Of a DNA stretch of 64,000 bases, positions 43,085 through 50,743 are shown piece after piece. Position numbers and translations under genes: made by a program. The stretch is from Pseudomonas sp. KBW05 (lineage in GTDB: Bacteria; Pseudomonadota; Gammaproteobacteria; Pseudomonadales; Pseudomonadaceae): assembly GCF_003852405.1 (NCBI RefSeq), contig NZ_QAJM01000003.1:202033-266032 (forward strand), given 5' to 3'. The notes under the pieces are model-generated. The model had not been told where the DNA came from and did no database searches. It worked only from the letters and a program-made list of their open reading frames with translations. Each line of letters starts with the position of its first letter. Within the stretch, counting starts at the first letter, position 1.

Positions 43085-44512
43085 ATGTCCCGTTGGCTTT
43101 TTCGCCTGTCCGCTGCCTTCCTGGCCTTGAGCCTGACTGCCTGCGACGACGCGCCCCGGTTTACCAAGGCCGAGCCGGGTGAATCGCGGGCGGGCGGCGC
43201 GGCGACCGTGAACAAGCGCGACCAGAACGCGTTTTCCCTGCCCTCGGCCAACCTGTCACCCACCCGCCGCCTGGATTTCAGCGTCGGCAACAGCTTCTTT
43301 CGCAGCCCCTGGGTGATTGCGCCGTCCACCACCACGGCGCGTGATGGCCTGGGCCCGCTGTTCAACACCAATGCCTGCCAGAACTGCCATATCAAGGACG
43401 GGCGCGGCCATCCGCCGTTGCCCGACGCGGCGAATGCGGTGTCGATGTTGGTGCGCCTGTCCATTCCGGACACCCCCGCCTACGCCAAGACCATCGAGCA
43501 GCTTGGCGTAGTGCCCGAGCCGGTCTACGGCGGGCAATTGCAGGACATGGCCGTGCCGGGCGTGCCGCCAGAGGGCAAGGTGCGGGTCGATTACACACCG
43601 GTCAACGTGACGTTCAAGGACGGCACCGTGGTCGAGTTGCGCAAGCCAGACCTGCAGATCACCCAGCTCGGCTACGGCCCGATGCATCCAGATACGCTTT
43701 TTTCCGCGCGCATTGCCCCGCCGATGATCGGCCTGGGCTTGCTCGAAGCCATCAGCGACGCCGATATCCTGCGCAACACTGACCCCGAGACGGCCGACCC
43801 AGAAGCCATCGTTGGTCGGGCGAATTGGGTGTGGGATGATGCCCAGCACACCACCGTCCTCGGACGTTTTGGCTGGAAAGCCGGGCAACCGAACCTCAAT
43901 CAACAAAATGTTCACGCGTTTTCTGGTGATATGGGCCTCACCACGTCCCTGAGACCCTTTGATGACTGCACTGATGCCCAAGTCGCCTGCAAACAGGCGC
44001 CCAACGGCGATGGCCCCGTTGGCGAGCCGGAAGTCAGCGACAACATCCTGCGCCTGGTGCTGTTCTACACCCGCAACCTCGCCGTGCCGGCGCGGCGTGG
44101 CGTCAACACGCCCGAGGTGCTCGCCGGGAAAAACCTGTTCTACCAAGCCGGTTGCCAGGGTTGCCACACGCCCGCGTTCACCACGGCGGCCAATGCCGCC
44201 GAACCTGAACTGGCCAGCCAGGTGATCCGCCCCTACAGCGACCTGCTGTTGCACGACATGGGCGAAGGCCTGGCCGACAACCGCAGCGAATTCAAGGCCG
44301 GTGGTCGCGACTGGCGCACCGCGCCGTTGTGGGGCATCGGCCTGACCCAGACCGTGAGTGGCCACACCCAGTTTTTGCATGACGGCCGCGCCCGCAACCT
44401 GCTGGAAGCCGTGCTGTGGCACGGCGGTGAGGCACAAGCGGCGCAGCAGCATGTGTTGTCCTTTAATGCCGAACAGCGCGCTGCGTTGCTGGCGTTCCTG
44501 AATTCTTTATAA
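43085..44512 (+). CDS. Di-heme c-type thiol oxidoreductase-like lipoprotein (DUF1111)
   Basis: 475 residues. Lipoprotein signal with lipobox LTAC (Cys at about 20). Two heme-binding motifs: CQNCH in NTNACQNCHIKDGRGHPP (near residue 98) and CQGCH in YQAGCQGCHTPAF (near 358), with C-terminal GRARNLLEAVLWHGGEA typical of DUF1111 and MauG-like di-heme proteins. It should be periplasmic and membrane-anchored and may act in redox handling of iron or peroxide. AGGAA before ATG 43085 sets the start. First gene of a three-gene operon. Confidence 0.88.
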   Translation: MSRWLFRLSAAFLALSLTACDDAPRFTKAEPGESRAGGAATVNKRDQNAFSLPSANLSPTRRLDFSVGNSFFRSPWVIAPSTTTARDGLGPLFNTNACQNCHIKDGRGHPPLPDAANAVSMLVRLSIPDTPAYAKTIEQLGVVPEPVYGGQLQDMAVPGVPPEGKVRVDYTPVNVTFKDGTVVELRKPDLQITQLGYGPMHPDTLFSARIAPPMIGLGLLEAISDADILRNTDPETADPEAIVGRANWVWDDAQHTTVLGRFGWKAGQPNLNQQNVHAFSGDMGLTTSLRPFDDCTDAQVACKQAPNGDGPVGEPEVSDNILRLVLFYTRNLAVPARRGVNTPEVLAGKNLFYQAGCQGCHTPAFTTAANAAEPELASQVIRPYSDLLLHDMGEGLADNRSEFKAGGRDWRTAPLWGIGLTQTVSGHTQFLHDGRARNLLEAVLWHGGEAQAAQQHVLSFNAEQRAALLAFLNSL

Positions 44513-44543
44513 GCTTCGCCCCAATTACCGAAGGGAGCTTTAC

Positions 44544-45608
44544 ATGTTCCGTCCCAAGTTGTTGTTCACCAGCCTCGCCGCCCTCGCCCTGGGCGCCTGC
44601 TCGCCGCAAGACCCACAAGCCGTGACCTCGGCGGCCATCGCCAAGCAAGTGATCCTGCCGACCTACAGCCGTTGGGTCGAAGCGGACCGCCAACTGGCCG
44701 TCAGCGCCCTGGCCTACTGCCAGGGCAAGGAAAGCCTGGACACCGCCCGCGCCGACTTCCTCCACGCGCAAAAGGCCTGGGCCGAGCTGCAACCGCTGCT
44801 GATCGGCCCGCTGGCCGAGGGCAACCGTTCGTGGCAGGTGCAGTTCTGGCCGGACAAGAAAAACCTCGTCGGTCGTCAGGTAGAACAGCTGGTCACCGCC
44901 CAGCCGCAGATCGATGGCGCCGCGCTGGCCAAATCCAGCGTTGTGGTTCAGGGCCTGTCGGCTTACGAATACATCCTCTACGACGCCAAGACCGACATCG
45001 CCGACGAAGCACAGAAGGCCCGCTACTGCCCGCTGCTGGTCGCCATCGGTGACCGCCAAAAGGCCTTGGCCGAAGAGATCCTGGCGAGCTGGAACAGCAC
45101 CGACGGCATGCTCGCGCAGATGAGCAAGTTTCCGAACCAGCGCTACGCCGATTCCCACGAAGCCATCGCCGATCTGCTGCGCGTCCAGGTGACCGCACTG
45201 GATACCCTGAAGAAGAAACTCGGCACGCCGATGGGCCGCCAGACCAAGGGTATCCCGCAGCCGTTCCAGGCCGATGCCTGGCGCAGCCAGTCGTCCCTGC
45301 AAAGCCTCGAGGCCAGCCTCGCCGCCGCCCAGACCGTATGGGTCGGCGTCGACAACAAAGGCCTGCGTGGCCTGCTGCCATCTGATCAGAAGCCGTTGGC
45401 CGACAAGATCGACGCCGCCTATGCCGCGTCGCTGAAACTGTTCGCCAGCAACCAGCGCACCCTCAACGAACTGTTGGGTGACGATGCCGGGCGCCAACAG
45501 CTCAACGACCTCTATGACAGCCTCAACGTCGTCCACCGCCTGCACGAAGGCGAGCTGGCCAAGGCGCTGGGCATCCAACTGGGCTTTAACGCCAACGACG
45601 GTGACTGA
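44544..45608 (+). CDS. Imelysin-family (M75-like) lipoprotein
   Basis: 354 residues with lipobox LGAC near 19. Imelysin features: an N-terminal helical repeat (YSRWVEADRQLAVSALAYC, ADFLHAQKAWAELQPLLIGP) and the second-half repeat. The family metal motif GxHxxE is altered here to G137-L-S139-A-Y-E142, so His is replaced by Ser. A catalytic peptidase role is therefore unlikely; binding of iron or a partner protein is more plausible. 31 bases after the di-heme gene; its stop overlaps the next start. Confidence 0.88.
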   Translation: MFRPKLLFTSLAALALGACSPQDPQAVTSAAIAKQVILPTYSRWVEADRQLAVSALAYCQGKESLDTARADFLHAQKAWAELQPLLIGPLAEGNRSWQVQFWPDKKNLVGRQVEQLVTAQPQIDGAALAKSSVVVQGLSAYEYILYDAKTDIADEAQKARYCPLLVAIGDRQKALAEEILASWNSTDGMLAQMSKFPNQRYADSHEAIADLLRVQVTALDTLKKKLGTPMGRQTKGIPQPFQADAWRSQSSLQSLEASLAAAQTVWVGVDNKGLRGLLPSDQKPLADKIDAAYAASLKLFASNQRTLNELLGDDAGRQQLNDLYDSLNVVHRLHEGELAKALGIQLGFNANDGD

Positions 45609-46708
45609 TGATGCTCAGGCGACAGGCTTTGGCCGTTGGCAGCGTGCTGCTTAGCGCCCTTACATTGGGTGGCTGGACGCTGTTCAAGCAGAAGGACAAA
45701 GGCCCGCTGCTGCTGTCGGCGCGGGATGATGGCGACGGCAAGCACTACGCCGTCGGGTTTCGCCTGGACGGCAAGCAGGTGTTTGCCACCCAGGTCGGCC
45801 AGCGCTGCCACGACATCATCAACCACCCGACGCTGCCGATTGCGCTGTTTGTCGCCCGTCGCCCGGGGACCGAGAGCTACCTGATCGACTTGCGCGACGG
45901 CACGCTGCTGCAAACCATAACCTCCCATGTCAATCGCCACTTCTATGGCCACGCGGTCATTCACAAGAGCGGCGACTGGCTGTACACCACCGAGAACGAC
46001 ACGTCTGACCCCGGCCGTGGTTTGCTCGGTGTGTACAAGTTCGAAGGCGAACGGCTGGTGCACAGCGGCGAGATTTCCACCCATGGCATTGGTCCGCACC
46101 AGGTGTCATGGATGCCCGACGGTGAAACCCTGGTGGTGGCCAACGGCGGCATTCGCACCGAAGCCGAAAGCCGCGTCGAGATGAACCTCAACGCCATGGA
46201 GCCGAGCCTGGTGCTGATGCACCGCGACGGCACGTTGATCAGCAAGGAAACCCTCGGCCAGCAGATGAACAGCGTGCGCCACATGGGCATCGCCAGCGAT
46301 GGCACCATCCTCACCGGGCAGCAGTTCATGGGGCCGTCCCAGGAGCGTTCCGAGTTGCTCGCGATCAAGCGGCCCGGGCAACCGTTCGTGGCGTTCCCGG
46401 TGGCCGATGAGCAGTTGCAGGCCATGGGGCACTACACCGCCAGCGTCGCTGTGCACAGCGAGTTGCGCCTGGTGGCGTTGACCGCGCCGCGGGGCAATCG
46501 CTTCTTTATCTGGGACATGGACAGCCTTGAGCTGCGCCTGGACGGGCCGCTGCCGGACTGTGCCGGCGTGGGCGCAGCGGCGGATGGGTTTGTCGTCACG
46601 TCCGGCCAAGGCCGTTGCCGTTTCTACGACTGCCGCCAAACACCGTTGGTGGCAAAACCCTTGGAATTGCCGGCAGGGCTGTGGGATAACCATCTGCATC
46701 TGGTCTGA
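45608..46708 (+). CDS. DUF1513 beta-propeller protein
   Basis: 366 residues. An N-terminal Arg pair plus hydrophobic stretch (LRRQALAVGSVLLSALTLGGW) suggests export, perhaps by Tat. The body has propeller-like repeats (HDIINHPTLPIALFVARRPG, GHAVIHKSGDWLYTTENDTSDPGRGLLGVY, GPHQVSWMPDGETLVVANGGI) typical of DUF1513. Paired ATGs at 45608 and 45611 overlap the imelysin stop. It is the third gene of the same conserved operon, with a terminator behind it. Function unassigned; probably periplasmic partner of the two lipoproteins. Confidence 0.85.
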   Translation: MMLRRQALAVGSVLLSALTLGGWTLFKQKDKGPLLLSARDDGDGKHYAVGFRLDGKQVFATQVGQRCHDIINHPTLPIALFVARRPGTESYLIDLRDGTLLQTITSHVNRHFYGHAVIHKSGDWLYTTENDTSDPGRGLLGVYKFEGERLVHSGEISTHGIGPHQVSWMPDGETLVVANGGIRTEAESRVEMNLNAMEPSLVLMHRDGTLISKETLGQQMNSVRHMGIASDGTILTGQQFMGPSQERSELLAIKRPGQPFVAFPVADEQLQAMGHYTASVAVHSELRLVALTAPRGNRFFIWDMDSLELRLDGPLPDCAGVGAAADGFVVTSGQGRCRFYDCRQTPLVAKPLELPAGLWDNHLHLV

Positions 46709-46720
46709 AGCCAACGCACA

Positions 46721-46751
46721 AAAAAAGGCCTCGCATTGCGAGGCCTTTTTT
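46721..46751. terminator. Bidirectional terminator between DUF1513 gene and inaA cluster
   Basis: AAAAAAGGCCTCGCATTGCGAGGCCTTTTT: stem AGGCCTCGC/GCGAGGCCT with A run before and T run after. It serves both convergent units. Confidence 0.92.
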
Positions 46752-46768
46752 ATGGGGTTTGAATCGTT

Positions 46769-46996
46769 TCAACTCTGCGGCCTCATGCCTTGGGACATGC
46801 CAAACATAAACAACAGCAACTCATGATCAGGCTTGACCGCCGTACTCGCCTTGGCGACACGCGGCAGCAAGCACTGCGCGCTGCCTTGCACGGCACTGAG
46901 GACTTGTGTGCGAGGTTGCTCCCATGCGGCCAGGGCCAGCGCTGCAACGCCCATCGCCCCCACCAGAAACAAACCTCGTGCTATTTCTAGCTTCAT
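46769..46996 (-). CDS. Small single-pass membrane or exported protein
   Basis: 75 residues starting MKLEIARGLFLVGAMGVAALALAAW, a signal anchor or signal peptide, followed by a polar region with one Cys and an end MFGMSQGMRPQS. The ATG at 46996 overlaps the stop of the inaA-like kinase (ATGA), with AAGGGT upstream, so it is translationally coupled to that kinase. No family recognised. It could be a membrane partner of the kinase; that is inference from position only. Confidence 0.6.
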   Translation of the reverse strand: MKLEIARGLFLVGAMGVAALALAAWEQPRTQVLSAVQGSAQCLLPRVAKASTAVKPDHELLLFMFGMSQGMRPQS

Positions 46997-47712
46997 CTGG
47001 TTAAACCCTTGATAGCGCTGCCAAACGCCGTCTCGTAAAAGTAGCTGAGTTTGTTCCAGTCGGCGCTGTTCCACGACGAATGGCGCCGCAGTTGCTGCAT
47101 ATCGTGGGAAGCCGCGCGATAAGCGGTCAACCGTTGCCGGCATTTCTCGAAATCCAGCAAGGCAATGTCGACGTTGGCCGAGTCGCCAGTACCGGTGACG
47201 CGCACAAAGACGTGCTTGGCATACAGGCAACCGTGCTGCCAGCGGCCCTTGTGCATACGCACCAATGTCCCGGCCAACTCCTTGAGCACACGTTCGTGGA
47301 CCAATTCGCCGTACTGTTCGCGGCCACCGGCGGCGTACCAGTTTTCGATTTCATCGAAGCCGTCCAGGGCCGCCGTCACCAACAGGGCTTTCCATTGGTG
47401 CTCTGGGTCGCGACGCGCCCCGCAAAACACCAGGTCCGGCACCCGCACATCGAGTGCGCGCAGGCCCTTGAGTGCGTCACGCTCGCGCAACACAGTCGGG
47501 CGCCCGAAGGGATGCAACCAGCTGCGGTAGATATGCCCGGTCTGGCGCTTGCTGTAGAGCAAGCGGCCATTGGGGCCGGTCACCCGCTGCACACCACTTT
47601 CACCGCCGCGCCGACGATTGGGTTCCTCGACCCACTCACCCTGCTGGCGCCAGAAAAAATCGAACTTCTCTTCGGGAGCTACATGACTGCCTACTACGCA
47701 CTCAACTGCCAT
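46993..47712 (-). CDS. inaA: InaA-type lipopolysaccharide kinase family protein
   Basis: 239 residues of the LPS core kinase/InaA fold. Nucleotide-loop Lys region LLYSKRQTGHIYRSW, E of the C-helix in RERDALKGL, catalytic HGCLYAKHVFV (about 158-168; the usual catalytic Asp after His-Gly is Cys here, as in several InaA proteins) and metal-binding ALLDFEKCR. It probably phosphorylates a lipid or LPS heptose, or is a stress-linked relative. Four bases after the methyltransferase stop. The colRS-methyltransferase-inaA order is the conserved Pseudomonas arrangement. Confidence 0.85.
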   Translation of the reverse strand: MAVECVVGSHVAPEEKFDFFWRQQGEWVEEPNRRRGGESGVQRVTGPNGRLLYSKRQTGHIYRSWLHPFGRPTVLRERDALKGLRALDVRVPDLVFCGARRDPEHQWKALLVTAALDGFDEIENWYAAGGREQYGELVHERVLKELAGTLVRMHKGRWQHGCLYAKHVFVRVTGTGDSANVDIALLDFEKCRQRLTAYRAASHDMQQLRRHSSWNSADWNKLSYFYETAFGSAIKGLTR

Positions 47713-47716
47713 CCTG

Positions 47717-48400
47717 TTACCTCTTTCTCAATACATACACTCGCCACATGGCGTAGAGCGGCATGAAGTCCAGAGATTCCTGAACGCGGAAACCGGCCTG
47801 CTCGAATTCGTCTTCAACAGTAGCAGCTGGTAACACAAAGCGATTTTGGTAACCGTCCTGCTCACTTTTCCCCTGACGTTTTGCTTCGAGGCGCTTACGT
47901 TTCCATGCCTTGAAATTGCCATCGACCCACAGCGAAAGGATCACGCTGTCGCGTGTAACACGCTGAAACTCTCGCAATATCGCTACCCGGTGCGCCGGGT
48001 CACCAATGTGGTGCAACAAGCGCATGCAGAAAATGCTGTCCACCGAGTTATCCGGCAAATCGATATCGAAGGCAGATGTCTGCAAGGGCCGTACCCGTTT
48101 CACCACATCGGCGGGTTGAGCGGCCATCGCGACCTTCAACATCGACTCGGAATTGTCCGCGCCGATAATCACGCGGTTGGGTTTTTCGGCCAACAGCGGC
48201 CAGAAGCGCCCCGCGCCGCACGGCAGGTCCAGCACCAGGCCAGGCTCACCAGCCATGGCCAACGCACCACGGGCCAATTGCTCATCGCGTTTGTGGGACA
48301 GCCGGCGCGCCAGATTGTCCTTGTGCTTGAGCAAATATTCCTGGGCGTGCTGATCGTCGTACTTATCGGAAAATTCGAGCTTGATCGGGGTAGACATCAA
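47717..48400 (-). CDS. Class I SAM-dependent methyltransferase (colRS-linked)
   Basis: 227 residues. Motif I VLDLPCGAGRFWPLL (about 55-70), acidic end of strand 2 in IIGADNSESML, motif II region DIDLPDNSVDSIFCMRLLHHIGD, and a C-terminal extension rich in Lys/Arg (KAWKRKRLEAKRQGK). It corresponds to the methyltransferase gene known as orf222 beside colRS in Pseudomonas. The substrate is unknown; genetics in relatives ties the cluster to outer-membrane integrity. The start is one of two adjacent codons at 48400/48397. Confidence 0.85.
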   Translation of the reverse strand: MMSTPIKLEFSDKYDDQHAQEYLLKHKDNLARRLSHKRDEQLARGALAMAGEPGLVLDLPCGAGRFWPLLAEKPNRVIIGADNSESMLKVAMAAQPADVVKRVRPLQTSAFDIDLPDNSVDSIFCMRLLHHIGDPAHRVAILREFQRVTRDSVILSLWVDGNFKAWKRKRLEAKRQGKSEQDGYQNRFVLPAATVEDEFEQAGFRVQESLDFMPLYAMWRVYVLRKR

Positions 48401-48557
48401 CGGATCTCCAGTTACTGATGCCTACAACCTTAAACATCCAACTGTGATCATCCGGTCAACCCTTTGTGAAAAACTTGTCCTGTCTAATCCCATACATTTC
48501 AAGACTTTACCGACACATTCAGTATCATGTAGCCATCTTCGGCGAAAATCAGCACCA

Positions 48558-48581
48558 GCTTGCCGCAGCATAACGGCAAGC
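48558..48581 (-). terminator. Hairpin downstream of colS, weak terminator
   Basis: GCTTGCCG / CGGCAAGC perfect stem with 8-base loop, eight bases past the colS stop. There is only a loose T stretch after it, so termination may be partial or the hairpin may protect the mRNA end. Confidence 0.45.
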
Positions 48582-48588
48582 CGGGCCT

Positions 48589-49869
48589 TCAGGACTTGAC
48601 CTGGCTCAGCTCAACGTGAAAGCGACAGCCGTTGGGTTCCATGGTGCTCAGGCTGACGCTCCAGCCCTGGTTCTCACAGATCCGTTGCACCAGCGACAGG
48701 CCCAGGCCAAGGCCTTCGCCGCGCTTCTCGCTGCCACGCACAAAGGGCTCGAACATGGCTTCGCGCTTGTCTTCCGGGATGCCCACACCTGAGTCCTCCA
48801 CCACGAAACCTTCCGGCTCCAGTGTCAGGCGGATAAAACCGTGCTCGGTGTAGTGCAGGGCATTGCGCAGCAAGTTACCCATGACGGCGTGCAGGAAGGT
48901 GGCGTTGTAGCGCGTATCCAGCGGGTTGCCCGGCTGATAGATCAGCTCCAGGCCTTTGCGTTCGATAGGCTCGCGCCAGATGCCGAGCAGATCGTCCGCC
49001 ACCAGCTCCAGCGTGGCCTGGGGCGACATGCTGCCATCGTCGTGCTGGGCGCGGGCGAGCATGAGGAAGGTCTGCACCAGCTCGCGCATTTCTTCACAGG
49101 CGCGGGCGATACGTTCCACCTGATTGCGCCCGCGCTGGTCGATGGCCGGGTTTTCCAACAGCAGTTCGCAGGAGCTGGCCAGGACCATCAACGGCGTGCG
49201 CAATTCGTGGCTCACATCACTGGTGAACAACTGCTCGCGGGATAACGCCTGGCGCAGGCGTCCCAGGGTGGCGTCGAACGCCACGGCCAGTTCGCCCACT
49301 TCATCGGCCGCGTAATCCGGCGCCAGGGGCGGTGCCAGTCCGAGCAATTGGTCGCGGTGGCGCACTTGGCGGGCCAGGCGCACCACCGGTGCCATCACTT
49401 TGCGCGCCAGCACCCAGCCGAGGAACACCGCGAGTGCCAGGCTGAGCACAAAGCCCACCAGCACCACGGCGAACAGCACGCGTTCGCGTTCTTCAAAATC
49501 GCTTTGATCTTGCAGCAGCACGTAGCGCCGGCCATCCACCACTTCGACCATGGCGTGATATGACAGCGCCTCACGGAACACCTCATGGAAGCCCGGCTCC
49601 AAGTGGCGCAAATCCTTGGGCAACTCGAAATCCCCAGGGCCGCCGCTGAAATAAAACAGCTGGTCCGGCTCCGGGCGGTGGTTCCAGTCCTCGACGCTGT
49701 CCATCAGCAGCAGGCGTTGCAAGTCACCGCCCAGGCCCGCCGAGATCAGCTTCTCCTCCACCAGGTGTACGGTGGCGACGATGCCCATGGCGAAGGCCCC
49801 CGCCACCAACGCACTCATCAAGGCAAAGGCGATGATGATCCGTTGGGCAAGGCTTTGCTTAAACTCCAT
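48589..49869 (-). CDS. colS: Sensor histidine kinase ColS
   Basis: 426 residues. Two TM helices (about 12-34 and 130-155) bracket a roughly 95-residue periplasmic domain, then HAMP, phosphoacceptor FTSDVSHELRTPLMVL, and ATPase domain with NLLRNALHYT, DSGVGIP and GLGLGLSLVQRI. Starting at ATG 49869 puts His and Glu of VHLVEEKL at 35 and 38, the positions reported as metal ligands in P. putida ColS, and DFEERER supplies the ExxE iron/zinc motif before TM2. It overlaps colR by 11 bases. It senses excess Zn or Fe(III) in relatives. Confidence 0.9.
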   Translation of the reverse strand: MEFKQSLAQRIIIAFALMSALVAGAFAMGIVATVHLVEEKLISAGLGGDLQRLLLMDSVEDWNHRPEPDQLFYFSGGPGDFELPKDLRHLEPGFHEVFREALSYHAMVEVVDGRRYVLLQDQSDFEERERVLFAVVLVGFVLSLALAVFLGWVLARKVMAPVVRLARQVRHRDQLLGLAPPLAPDYAADEVGELAVAFDATLGRLRQALSREQLFTSDVSHELRTPLMVLASSCELLLENPAIDQRGRNQVERIARACEEMRELVQTFLMLARAQHDDGSMSPQATLELVADDLLGIWREPIERKGLELIYQPGNPLDTRYNATFLHAVMGNLLRNALHYTEHGFIRLTLEPEGFVVEDSGVGIPEDKREAMFEPFVRGSEKRGEGLGLGLSLVQRICENQGWSVSLSTMEPNGCRFHVELSQVKS

Positions 49870-50542
49870 CACGCCCCTCGGCCAGGCGATAACCGACGCC
49901 GTGCACCGTTTGCAGCAACGGCTTGGCGAACGGTTTGTCGATCACTTGGCGCAATTGGTGGACGTGGCTGCGCAGGCTGTCGCTGTCCGGGCAGTCGTCG
50001 CCCCACAGGGCTTCTTCAAGGATTTCGCGACGCAGGACGTGCGGGCTCTTTTGCATCAGCACCGCCAGCAATTTCAGGCCGACCGGGTTGAGTTTGAGCA
50101 GGCGCCCTTCGCGGGTGACTTCCAGGGTATCGAGGTCGTAGCTCAGGTCAGCCACTTGCAGGGCACGGCGGCCGCCACCCTGGGCGCGGCGCAGCACGGC
50201 TTCGATACGTGCGGCCAATTCCGACAGGGCGAAGGGTTTGAGCAAGTAGTCATCGGCGCCGGACTTGAAGCCCTGCAGCCGGTCATCCAGTTGGTCGCGG
50301 GCGGTGAGCATGATCACCGGCGTGTCGCGGCGCGCGTCTTCGCGCAGGCGTTTGCACAGAGTGTAGCCATCGATGCCGGGGAGCATGATGTCGAGCACGA
50401 TCAAGTCGTAATGCTCGGTGGCGGCCAGGTGCAGGCCCGACAAACCGTCCTGCGCACAGTCCACGGTATAGCCTTTGAGCCCCAGGTAATCGGCCAGGTT
50501 GGCCAGAATATCGCGGTTGTCTTCAACCAATAGAATTCGCAT
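49859..50542 (-). CDS. colR: Response regulator ColR
   Basis: 227 residues, OmpR family: receiver with VEDNRDIL, phospho-Asp in DLIVLDIMLPGIDGYTL and Lys in YLLKPFA, and a winged helix with DSDSLRSHVHQLRQVIDKPF and VHGVGYRLA. ATG at 50542. With ColS it controls membrane-stability genes in pseudomonads. It diverges from an LtaS-like membrane transferase whose upstream region has spaced TTCAC repeats. Confidence 0.92.
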   Translation of the reverse strand: MRILLVEDNRDILANLADYLGLKGYTVDCAQDGLSGLHLAATEHYDLIVLDIMLPGIDGYTLCKRLREDARRDTPVIMLTARDQLDDRLQGFKSGADDYLLKPFALSELAARIEAVLRRAQGGGRRALQVADLSYDLDTLEVTREGRLLKLNPVGLKLLAVLMQKSPHVLRREILEEALWGDDCPDSDSLRSHVHQLRQVIDKPFAKPLLQTVHGVGYRLAEGRDGV

Positions 50543-50670
50543 GGGCAGTGTCTCCGTACGCGGTAACGGCCGTGTTGGCTCGCGCAGCTTAAGGCCAAGT
50601 GTGGCTCAGGGATAGGCCTGCAAGGCCCATCGATACAGGTTTTCAACTGATTTATCAGCTGAACGAGTTT

Positions 50671-50686
50671 TTCACTATAGCTTCAC
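50671..50686 (+). promoter_or_regulatory. TTCAC direct repeats, candidate response-regulator site
   Basis: TTCAC at 50671-50675 and 50682-50686, exactly 11 bases apart, one helical turn, as in OmpR-family operators. The repeats are about 58 bases before the LtaS-like gene and beside colR. ColR binding is inference. Confidence 0.4.
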
Positions 50687-50743
50687 AAACTGACTACAGC
50701 GTCAGGCCGAAGATCCCCGCCCATTGATCTTAGGAAAATACAT

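Noticed and set aside
42946-43473. N-terminal extension of the nitroreductase to 363 residues
   Set aside because: The extra 176 codons are antisense to the di-heme gene, and a strong GGAGGTGG precedes ATG 42945.
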